Source: an uncultured bacterium
Lineage (GTDB): Bacteria > Actinomycetota > Coriobacteriia > Coriobacteriales > Coriobacteriaceae
Direction of reading: 5' to 3'
NCBI GenBank assembly: GCA_905215195.1
Contig: CAJMPF010000125.1
Span: forward strand, 1 to 5,479
DNA length: 5,479 nt
Made by a program: the position numbers and the translations under genes. The notes under the pieces are model-generated. The model had not been told where the DNA came from, made no database searches, and was given only the letters and a program-made list of their open reading frames with translations. This document shows, one piece after another, positions 1-5,320 of the stretch (the first letter of the stretch is position 1; every line of letters starts with the position of its first letter).

Positions 1-38
1 GTTATGTGCCCGAAAATCCACGCTCGTTTCTACTCTGC
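1..38. other. Short stretch downstream of pdxT, no gene seen
   Basis: These 38 bases lie beyond the pdxT stop codon. I see no hairpin followed by a T-run on the minus strand, so no terminator for the pdxST operon is visible before the window edge. Transcription may continue into a gene outside the window. Confidence 0.5.
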
Positions 39-607
39 CTACATTTGGAGGAAGAGCTCGTGGAGGCGGGTATCCTCGTCGAGTTCGGGGTGAAAGGTAA
101 CGCCGAGCTGGTTGCCTTGGCGGGCGGCGACGATACGGCCGTCGACTTCTGCTAGAGCCTCAGCGTCGCCGTGGACCTCGACGATGCGGGGCGCGCGGAT
201 AAACGTCAGTGGCACTTCACCGTCGATGTCGGCAAGCTGCCGAGCTGCCTGCCGTAGGCATTGCGCTCGACAAGTACATCCATGGTTGCCAAACGCGGCG
301 TGCCCTTATCGTCATGGGCGGCAAGGTCGTGAGCCAGCAGAATCAGGCCGGCGCAGGTGCCCAGGACGGGCATGCCTTCAACAATGCGGGTGCGAAGCTC
401 CTCGAGCATGCCCAACTCATCAAGCAGCTTCCCTTGAACGGTAGACTCGCCGCCGGGGAGGACCAGACGGTCAAAGTCCTGCTGTAAATCGGCCGCCTGC
501 CTCAGCTCAATACAGTGTGCGCCCAGCTCGGATAGTCTTGCCTCGTGCTCGGCAAAAGCGCCTTGGACCGCCAGCACGGCGACCGTTTGGTCTGCATAAT
601 CGCTCAT
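39..607 (-). pseudogene. pdxT: PLP synthase glutaminase subunit PdxT, frameshifted
   Basis: PdxT is the class I glutamine amidotransferase that hydrolyses glutamine and channels ammonia to PdxS for pyridoxal 5'-phosphate synthesis in the cytoplasm. Reading from ATG at 605-607, I see the N-terminal AVQGAFAEH strand, the PGGEST motif (residues 51-56) and the nucleophile Cys85 in GTCAGL. After RNAYGRQLGS (near 236) this frame runs into unrelated codons and stops at 206. The family sequence resumes in another frame: GEVPLTFIRAPRIVEVHG, then RIVAARQGNQLGVTFHPELDED with catalytic His and Glu, ending at stop 39-41. Restoring one T at the TT corresponding to 234-235 gives S-F-A-D-I-D-G and a 189-residue protein, with His173 and Glu175. 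The start is supported by AGAAAGGA just upstream; the gap to pdxS is 20 bases. The break may be a real mutation or a base-calling error. Because all the rest is intact, it is recent or artefactual. Confidence 0.9.
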
Positions 608-627
608 GTGCGATCCTTTCTGCTGGA

Positions 628-1518
628 CTAGCGCCCGCGCTCTTCCATGATAATCTCGATCTCGTCGGCGTTGATGCCCACCATGGCCTCGCCCAGGTCC
701 TCTGAAAGCTCGGCAATGAGCTTGGCATCGGTGAAGTTTGCAACGGCCTTGACGATGGCGGCGGCGCGCTTGGCGGGGTCGCCGCTCTTAAAGATGCCCG
801 AGCCGACAAAGACGCCTTCGGCGCCCAGCTGCATCATCAGCGCGGCGTCGGCGGGGGTCGCTACGCCGCCGGCGGCAAAGTTCACGACGGGAAGCTTTCC
901 CGTGGCATGGACCTCGCGCACCAGCTCGACCGGAACCTGCAGTTGCTTGGCTGCCTCAAAGAGCTCGTCGTCGCGCAGGGCAACAACGTCACGGATCTGC
1001 TTTTGGATCTTGCGCATGTGACGCACGGCCTGAACGACGTCGCCCGTACCCGGCTCACCCTTGGTGCGAATCATCGTGGCGCCTTCGGCAACACGGCGCA
1101 GCGCCTCGCCCAGATCGCGGGCGCCGCAGACAAACGGCACGTCAAACTGGGTCTTGTCGATGTGATAGACGTCATCGGCAGGGGAGAGAACCTCGGACTC
1201 ATCGATGTAGTCGATCTCGATGGCCTGCAGGACCTGCGCCTCGACGATGTGACCGATGCGGCACTTGGCCATGACGGGGATGGAGACGGCCTCCTGGATG
1301 CCCTTGATCATCTTGGGGTCGCTCATGCGCGAGACGCCGCCTGCGGCACGGATGTCGGCCGGGATGCGCTCGAGAGCCATGACGGCGCAGGCGCCTGCCT
1401 CCTCGGCGATGCGTGCCTGCTCGGGCGTGGTAACGTCCATGATGACGCCGCCCTTGAGCATCTGCGCGAGCTCGCGATTGAGTTTGACGCGATCGGCCTT
1501 GCTGGTCTGTTCTGCCAT
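628..1518 (-). CDS. pdxS: PLP synthase subunit PdxS (Pdx1)
   Basis: PdxS condenses ribose 5-phosphate, glyceraldehyde 3-phosphate and ammonia into pyridoxal 5'-phosphate. In known species it forms a dodecamer decorated by PdxT. The 296 residues match the usual Pdx1 length (about 290-300) and show a complete (beta/alpha)8 barrel. Family landmarks seen: GGVIMDV with Asp28, ALERIPADIR, VMAKCRIGH with the active-site Lys85, YIDESEVL, IRTKGEPGTG with Lys153, and the phosphate-binding NFAAGGVATPADAA and VFVGSGIFKS loops. Lys85 and Lys153 correspond to the two lysines that carry the ribose-derived intermediates. I chose ATG at 1516-1518 because AAGGGAGC lies just upstream and the protein then starts like other Pdx1 proteins; ATGs at 1539 and 1560 would add an unrelated leader. 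It is the first gene of pdxS-pdxT, divergent from pdxR. Confidence 0.97.
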   Translation of the reverse strand: MAEQTSKADRVKLNRELAQMLKGGVIMDVTTPEQARIAEEAGACAVMALERIPADIRAAGGVSRMSDPKMIKGIQEAVSIPVMAKCRIGHIVEAQVLQAIEIDYIDESEVLSPADDVYHIDKTQFDVPFVCGARDLGEALRRVAEGATMIRTKGEPGTGDVVQAVRHMRKIQKQIRDVVALRDDELFEAAKQLQVPVELVREVHATGKLPVVNFAAGGVATPADAALMMQLGAEGVFVGSGIFKSGDPAKRAAAIVKAVANFTDAKLIAELSEDLGEAMVGINADEIEIIMEERGR

Positions 1519-1558
1519 GGTTGCTCCCTTGGTTGGCATGTGCATTGCTTGACGGAAC

Positions 1559-1585
1559 ATCCTATCGGGGAGCTGGGTATGGCAA
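1559..1585 (-). promoter_or_regulatory. Candidate pdxST promoter
   Basis: On the minus strand TTGCCA (1580-1585, 5 of 6 to the -35 consensus) is followed after 15 bases by TAGGAT (1559-1564, 4 of 6 to the -10). The spacer is shorter than the usual 16-18, which would fit a promoter that needs an activator. It would start transcription about 34 bases before the pdxS ATG. Read by eye only. Confidence 0.35.
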
Positions 1586-1607
1586 AATACTCAGTTTTCG
1601 AGATAAT
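1579..1607 (+). promoter_or_regulatory. Candidate pdxR promoter
   Basis: ATGGCA (1579-1584, 4 of 6 to the -35) is followed after 17 bases by GATAAT (1602-1607, 5 of 6 to the -10). Its -35 overlaps the candidate pdxS -35 on the opposite strand. A start near 1614 would leave about 50 bases of leader before the pdxR ATG. The region 1601-1612 is AT-rich, and other -10 registers (TAATAAT, or TAATAC at 1621) are possible. Confidence 0.35.
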
Positions 1608-1608
1608 A

Positions 1609-1652
1609 ATAAGGTCAGCTTAATACCAGATTGAACAGCTCGATAAGGTCAG
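1609..1652 (+). promoter_or_regulatory. Pair of ATAAGGTCAG direct repeats, likely PdxR operator
   Basis: The decamer ATAAGGTCAG occurs exactly at 1609-1618 and again at 1643-1652, 34 bases start to start (about three helical turns). MocR-family regulators such as GabR and PdxR bind paired direct repeats in divergent intergenic regions, so this is the best operator candidate. The first copy overlaps the likely pdxR transcription start and the second touches the pdxR ribosome binding site (AGGTGG, 1651-1656), a placement that suits autorepression. For pdxST both lie upstream, a position that suits activation. The repeat is seen; the role is inferred. Confidence 0.5.
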
Positions 1653-1663
1653 GTGGCAAACTC

Positions 1664-3103
1664 ATGCTTGACTACAATTTGGAAAAACGTGGCGAGGCAT
1701 CGCTTTATGAGTATGTTTACCAGCAAATTCGAGATGATATTGTTGCTGGACGTATTGCGGCGGGGGAGCATCTTCCGTCTAAGCGCGCCTTTGCCAGTCA
1801 TCTGGGAATCAGTGTCATTACCATCGAGAATGCATATAGCCAGTTACTTGCCGAGGGCTATATTTGCTCAATGCCGCGTCGTGGCTACTACGCTTGCGAG
1901 CTTCCGGATGCACCGGTTTTGGCTTCGGCTGCGGAGGGCATCGACCGAGATGCCGCCTCTGCGGGTCCCAGCGCGCATGATGTCAACGGACAGGTTGAGC
2001 TGTTCGATGCACTTTCTCCTTCCGCTTTGGAGGCGGCGCGGCTTTGGCAAAACGCACTGCGGGCGACGCTGACATCCGAAGACGAGCGCGAGATCTTTTC
2101 GCCCGCACCGGCACAGGGCACCGTTCGGCTACGATGCGCAATTGCTCATCATCTGCGCGGGACGAGGGGTATGAATGTCGACCCCAATAACATTGTTATC
2201 GGCGCGGGCGCTCAGCTGCTCGATACCATGTTGGTTCAGTTGCTTGGCGCTGACAAGGTGTATGCCGTTGAGGACCCGGGCTATTTACGTCTGACGCGCA
2301 TTTATCAGGCTATGGGCTGCAAAGTTCGACATATCCCGTTGGATGATGAGGGGGTGGACTTGAGCGCTCTGCAGAAAACCGGGACCGATGTACTTCACCT
2401 GATGCCGTCTCACCAATATCCAACCGGCCTTGTGATGAGCATTGCGCGTCGCTATGCGCTTCTGAGCTGGGCCGCCGAGCGACCAGGTCGGTATCTCATC
2501 GAAGATGACTTTGATTGTGAGTTTCGCCTTGCCGGGAAGCCGATTCCCGCGCTCGCGTCGATCGATGCCGCCCAGTCGGTTATCTACACCAACACGTTTT
2601 CGAAGAGCCTTTCATCGGCGTTGCGTTTGGCGTACATGGTGTTGCCCGATGAGCTAATGGAGCGGTTTAGGCGCAACATTGGTTTCTACGCCTCGTCGGT
2701 GAGCTCTGTTGACCAGGTCGCTTTGGCGCGTTTGCTGGAATCTGGTGATTACGAGCGACATGTGAACCGCGTGCGCGTTCGTGCTCGCGAGGCGCGTGAT
2801 GGCCTGATGGCGCTTGTGCGGAAGGTATTTCCGGCAGGAGAGGTCTCGATCGAGCATGCAGACGCGGGCCTTTACTGTGTCGTGGTTGCGGAGCGTGGAA
2901 CGGGCGGAAGCACTTTTGCACGGGCTCTCACGCGCTCGAGCATCCCTTTTATCGATATCGGTGACTGTTTTTGGTGTGCCGATGGCGCATCTGTCCCTGA
3001 AAACTCAACTCAAATTCTTGTCCAGTATGACGATCTGAGTCCAAAAGTGCTAACTACCTTGGAATTGCAGCTAATGGGGGCACTCTGCAACCTAAGTGAG
3101 TAG
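1664..3103 (+). CDS. pdxR: MocR/PdxR-type transcriptional regulator (GntR-aminotransferase fusion)
   Basis: This is a 479-residue PLP-dependent regulator of the MocR subfamily of GntR proteins. Residues about 12-78 form a winged helix-turn-helix (LPSKRAFASHLGIS, then TIENAYSQLLAEGYI). A linker of about 40 residues leads to a fold-type I aminotransferase-like domain with GAGAQ (180-184), VEDPGY, MPSHQYPTG (248-255), IEDDFDCEFR (279-288) and the PLP lysine Lys314 in TFSKSL. Its position beside pdxST points to PdxR, which in other Gram-positive bacteria controls pdxST in response to PLP. ATG at 1664 is chosen over the in-frame TTG at 1631 because AGGTGG sits 7 bases upstream. Oddities: the EDDYD tyrosine of GabR-like proteins is Phe283 here, and the final codons L-S-E-stop lie inside the 121-base repeat. 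Codons carry more third-position T than pdxS. The symbol rests on context. Confidence 0.88.
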   Translation: MLDYNLEKRGEASLYEYVYQQIRDDIVAGRIAAGEHLPSKRAFASHLGISVITIENAYSQLLAEGYICSMPRRGYYACELPDAPVLASAAEGIDRDAASAGPSAHDVNGQVELFDALSPSALEAARLWQNALRATLTSEDEREIFSPAPAQGTVRLRCAIAHHLRGTRGMNVDPNNIVIGAGAQLLDTMLVQLLGADKVYAVEDPGYLRLTRIYQAMGCKVRHIPLDDEGVDLSALQKTGTDVLHLMPSHQYPTGLVMSIARRYALLSWAAERPGRYLIEDDFDCEFRLAGKPIPALASIDAAQSVIYTNTFSKSLSSALRLAYMVLPDELMERFRRNIGFYASSVSSVDQVALARLLESGDYERHVNRVRVRAREARDGLMALVRKVFPAGEVSIEHADAGLYCVVVAERGTGGSTFARALTRSSIPFIDIGDCFWCADGASVPENSTQILVQYDDLSPKVLTTLELQLMGALCNLSE

Positions 3104-3212
3104 ACTTTTAGCACTTTGGCGACCGGGCAGTTTTGTAGCAAGCTATCTACCTGCGGTTTTGAAAAGCAGGATGACCGGCCTGCTCGGGATGTTCAAAAAA
3201 GTCTACTCACTT
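3092..3212 (+). repeat. 121-base palindrome-ended repeat, copy 1
   Basis: The element begins within the last codons of pdxR. Its ends are perfect 16-base inverted repeats: AAGTGAGTAGACTTTT at 3094-3109 and its complement at 3197-3212, separated by 87 bases. It aligns without gaps to the copy at 4512-4632 (96 of 121 positions by hand). The best-conserved parts are the ends and the adjoining GCACTTTGGCGAC block; the centre is diverged. An inner stem CCTGC/GCAGG is seen here but not in copy 2. No coding potential. It is MITE-like or REP-like in form; in RNA it could fold into a long hairpin at the pdxR 3' end. The alignment could extend 3 bases left (3089). Confidence 0.85.
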
Positions 3213-3389
3213 GCCGCGCAAAGCTCCTGCATGAGAAAAAAATGGGGTTTTCAACAGGGCTTCGTCCAGCTCTCGGCAAGCTTTTGGCCAGTTGGGGAGT
3301 GCTGTTGAAAACTTGGCAGTCCGTTCGGCGCCATTTTTGGTGCGTTCGCGCCAATGCGTGACTGACTGGGTTGAAATTCGTGTTTTCCT
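3213..3389. other. Non-coding stretch between repeat copy 1 and the nuclease-like gene
   Basis: About 177 bases without a supportable gene. It holds the 11-base inverted repeat at 3247-3312 and a compact hairpin at 3337-3354 (TTGGTGCG against CGCGCCAA, one G-T pair), not followed by a T-run, so not a classical terminator. TTGAAA at 3305-3310 and TTGGCA at 3313-3318 resemble -35 boxes, but no good -10 follows at normal spacing. The promoter of the downstream gene remains unclear. Confidence 0.4.
3247..3312. repeat. 11-base perfect inverted repeat with 44-base loop
   Basis: GTTTTCAACAG at 3247-3257 is matched exactly by its complement CTGTTGAAAAC at 3302-3312. Two G-T pairs could extend the RNA stem outward to 3245 and 3314. 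It lies 35 bases after repeat copy 1 and has no counterpart after copy 2. It could be a second small palindromic element, an operator pair, or an RNA structure in the leader of the nuclease-like gene. Confidence 0.55.
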
Positions 3390-4523
3390 GTGCCTATGAA
3401 GGATTTACTTTGTGACATATCGGCTTTTAGGTACTGGCGTTTGCCTCCTCAAGTCCGCGCTTTGTGTCCGCCGCTTCCACGACCGGAAGAAGACCGGCAG
3501 CGATATGATCTCGCCCGCAACCCGACGGCTGCGGTCGCGCTCGGTTTTCCGTTGTATACATTGGTTCGGACGAGAAACAAACGAACTTGTCCAGCCAGCA
3601 TTAGGCAGCGGCTGTTTCTTGGTGAGCTTCCCAGGGAATCCGTGCTGGAAACGGAGCATGGGTTTTTGATTACGTCTCCTCTACTGACGGCATTCATCAT
3701 GTCGCGGCACCTGACGGATCTCCAGCTTCTTTTGGTATTGGCGGAGATGTGTGGCTTGTTTGCGGTGTGCGCTCTGCCGGCGGCACTTGAGGCGGAGCTT
3801 TCGCGTGCAATTGATTCGGGCGCGATTTCGACAACGTTCGGTTGGGTGCGCTGCCCGTCCGAGGACGGCACCGCCTCAAATCTATGGCGTCGAGACGCTT
3901 TGGTTTTGGGCGGAGACCTTGACCGTTTTTGTTCAGATGTTTGCGGGATGCGTTACGGCAATGGATTTATGGCGGTATCGCAACTCGTTCCATTGGGTGC
4001 CGCGTCGCCTTTTGAGGTCGAGGCGTATTTGTTGCTTGGACTGCCGCGAGCCCTGGGAGGCGAAGGGTTTTGCGGCATAGAGCTCAATGTCGAAGTGACG
4101 TTAAGCACAAGTGCTCGAGCGATTGTGGGAAAGTCCCGTGTATATATCGACCTACTTCTTTCTTCGCCGGACGGTAGGCGACAGGTGGCCATTGAATGTC
4201 AGGGAAAGGCCTCGCACGGACGCGCAGGGGATGGCTTGCGTGACGCTGACCGCATGACGGCCCTTCAGGCCATGGGCTACGATGTGCTTCTCCTTACACA
4301 CAGACAGATATCGGATGAGGATAGATTCCGCGCGATCGTTAAGGCTGTATGCAGGATGCTCGATGCTGAATATCATGATAAAAGCTCGGATGAGCAAAGG
4401 GCTGAGGCATTACTCCGGTCTGAACTATTCATTGACTGGACAAAATTGGGAGTAATCGACGGAAAGATGCCCGTTAGACACAAAATGGCTCGATCGTGGA
4501 CGGCTGCGAATCTAAGTGAGTAG
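3390..4523 (+). CDS. Uncharacterised protein with DUF559/PD-(D/E)XK nuclease-like C-terminus
   Basis: An intact 377-residue frame of a family I do not firmly recognise. Residues about 1-200 start with ISAFRYWRLPPQVRAL and contain GFPLYTLV (52-59) and a leucine-rich helix (about 107-130). This part faintly recalls the N-terminal regions of AbiEi-like proteins, but I cannot confirm that. From about 205 the order fits a DUF559/Vsr-like nuclease fold: SPFEVEAYLLLGLPRALGG with Glu209/Glu211, VYIDLLL with Asp254, VAIECQGK with Glu269, Gln271 and Lys273, then D-x-x-R (285-288) and GYDVLLLTHRQI (296-307). No signal peptide or membrane segment is evident. The start is uncertain: GTG at 3390 or ATG at 3396, neither with a clear ribosome binding site. 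The last codons L-S-E-stop lie in repeat copy 2. It sits alone between two direct repeats, so a role linked to the repeats, or as cargo, is possible. Confidence 0.7.
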   Translation: MPMKDLLCDISAFRYWRLPPQVRALCPPLPRPEEDRQRYDLARNPTAAVALGFPLYTLVRTRNKRTCPASIRQRLFLGELPRESVLETEHGFLITSPLLTAFIMSRHLTDLQLLLVLAEMCGLFAVCALPAALEAELSRAIDSGAISTTFGWVRCPSEDGTASNLWRRDALVLGGDLDRFCSDVCGMRYGNGFMAVSQLVPLGAASPFEVEAYLLLGLPRALGGEGFCGIELNVEVTLSTSARAIVGKSRVYIDLLLSSPDGRRQVAIECQGKASHGRAGDGLRDADRMTALQAMGYDVLLLTHRQISDEDRFRAIVKAVCRMLDAEYHDKSSDEQRAEALLRSELFIDWTKLGVIDGKMPVRHKMARSWTAANLSE

Positions 4524-4632
4524 ACTTTTGGCACTTTGGCGACTAGGTCGTTTTGCAACAAGGCATTTACCTGCGGCTTTATAAAGTGATATGGATGGTC
4601 TGCTCGGCAAGTTCCAAAAAGTCTACTCAGTT
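4512..4632 (+). repeat. 121-base palindrome-ended repeat, copy 2
   Basis: Same length, orientation and ends as the copy at 3092-3212, and no gaps in the alignment. The left end AAGTGAGTAGACTTTT (4514-4529) is identical to copy 1. The right end (4617-4632) differs from its perfect complement at one base (G at 4630). The centre has drifted and lost the CCTGC/GCAGG inner stem. It supplies the final codons and TAG stop of the nuclease-like gene, in the same reading phase as copy 1 relative to pdxR. Confidence 0.85.
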
Positions 4633-4687
4633 AGTTTTTGACGAGAAGCCGATGCCGAAGACGGTCCTATTTCAGGGCGTTAACAAG

Positions 4688-4702
4688 TTCGTGAGGCACG
4701 AA
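4688..4702. repeat. Small hairpin next to the rubrerythrin terminator
   Basis: TTCGTG (4688-4693) and CACGAA (4697-4702) are separated by three bases. On the minus strand this hairpin begins within the T-run that ends the rubrerythrin terminator. It may be incidental, or may protect or reinforce the 3' end. The remainder of 4633-4687 shows no gene or clear signal. Confidence 0.3.
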
Positions 4703-4731
4703 AAAGGCCCGGACCAATACGGTCCGGGCCT
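4701..4731 (-). terminator. Intrinsic terminator of the rubrerythrin gene
   Basis: On the minus strand a GC-rich stem (GGCCCGGACC against GGTCCGGGCC, 4706-4715 and 4721-4730, extendable by one A-T pair) closes a five-base loop and is followed by five Ts. It lies 34 bases past the rubrerythrin stop. On the plus strand no T-run follows, so it acts mainly on minus-strand transcripts. Confidence 0.92.
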
Positions 4732-4765
4732 CATCGAGCTAGAGGTTATGTCTCAGGCGGTTGGC

Positions 4766-5320
4766 TTAGCCAAAGTAGCGCTTGAGCAGGCCGGCGAAAG
4801 CCTTGCCGTGGCGAGCCTCGTCGCGAGCCATCTCATGCACGGTGTCATGGATGGCATCGAGGCCAGCGGCCTTGGCGCGCTTAGCAAGATCGGTCTTGCC
4901 GGCGGTGGCGCCGTTCTCGGCCTCAACGCGCATCTCGAGGTTCTTCTTGGTAGAGTCGGTCACGACCTCGCCCAGGAGCTCAGCGAACTTGGCGGCGTGC
5001 TCGGCCTCCTCGTGGGCAGCCTTCTCCCAGTACAGGCCGATTTCGGGGTAGCCCTCACGATGGGCCACGCGGGCCATGGCCAGGTACATGCCCACCTCGG
5101 TGCACTCGCCCATGAAATGATTCTGGAGACCCTCCCACAGTTCGGGGCTGGCACCCTTGCCGTCGCCGATCTTGTGAACCGTCACGAAATCGAGGTCGCC
5201 CCCGGTCTCCACCAGTTCGACGAATTTTTCCTTGCCTACCTTGCACATCGGGCACTGATCGGGTGCCTCGGGACCTTCGTGGATGTACCCGCAAACGGTA
5301 CAACGCCATTTCTTAGCCAT
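4766..5320 (-). CDS. rbr: Reverse rubrerythrin (rubredoxin domain at the N-terminus)
   Basis: A cytoplasmic non-haem iron peroxidase of anaerobes that reduces hydrogen peroxide to water with electrons passed from NAD(P)H through rubredoxin-type iron. The 184 residues start with a rubredoxin-like Fe(Cys)4 domain: Cys7 and Cys10 in CTVCGY, Cys23 and Cys26 in CPMC. A ferritin-like di-iron four-helix domain follows from about residue 60, with candidate ligands Glu72 and Glu75 (GECTE), Glu105 and His108 (EEAEH), Glu133 and Glu135 (RVEAENG), and Glu168 and His171 (DEARH). Classical rubrerythrin has the opposite domain order, so this is the reverse type known from clostridia. ATG at 5318-5320 is preceded by AGAGAAG, a modest ribosome binding site. 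It is a single-gene unit with its own terminator, unrelated to the B6 genes. The symbol is generic. Confidence 0.93.
   Translation of the reverse strand: MAKKWRCTVCGYIHEGPEAPDQCPMCKVGKEKFVELVETGGDLDFVTVHKIGDGKGASPELWEGLQNHFMGECTEVGMYLAMARVAHREGYPEIGLYWEKAAHEEAEHAAKFAELLGEVVTDSTKKNLEMRVEAENGATAGKTDLAKRAKAAGLDAIHDTVHEMARDEARHGKAFAGLLKRYFG

Noticed and set aside
1519..1560. N-terminal extension of PdxS from ATG at 1560 or 1539
   Set aside because: The extra residues do not resemble Pdx1 N-termini, the ATG at 1518 has a good ribosome binding site, and the candidate -10 box overlaps the 1560 start.
907..1623. 238-codon open frame on the plus strand opposite pdxS
   Set aside because: It is antisense to a clearly recognised PdxS, has a low-complexity composition rich in G, D, L and H typical of reading opposite GC-rich coding DNA, and resembles no protein I know.
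3092..3212. Repeat as a classical intrinsic terminator for pdxR
   Set aside because: The stem arms are separated by 87 bases and the 3' arm is not followed by a T-run; an effect on RNA stability is possible but not termination of the standard kind.
3236..3308. Possible 25-codon small peptide starting at ATG in the non-coding stretch
   Set aside because: There is no ribosome binding site, it overlaps the 11-base inverted repeat, and nothing beyond an open frame supports it.
3412..3669. 85-codon frame from GTG at 3412, preceded by AAGGA, inside the nuclease-like gene
   Set aside because: The AAGGA spacing looks good, but the frame is short, rich in R and S like an out-of-frame shadow, and ends while the longer 377-residue frame continues with recognisable motifs.
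3092..4632. CRISPR-like array
   Set aside because: Only two copies exist, each 121 bases and 1420 bases apart with a gene between; there is no short repeat-spacer periodicity.
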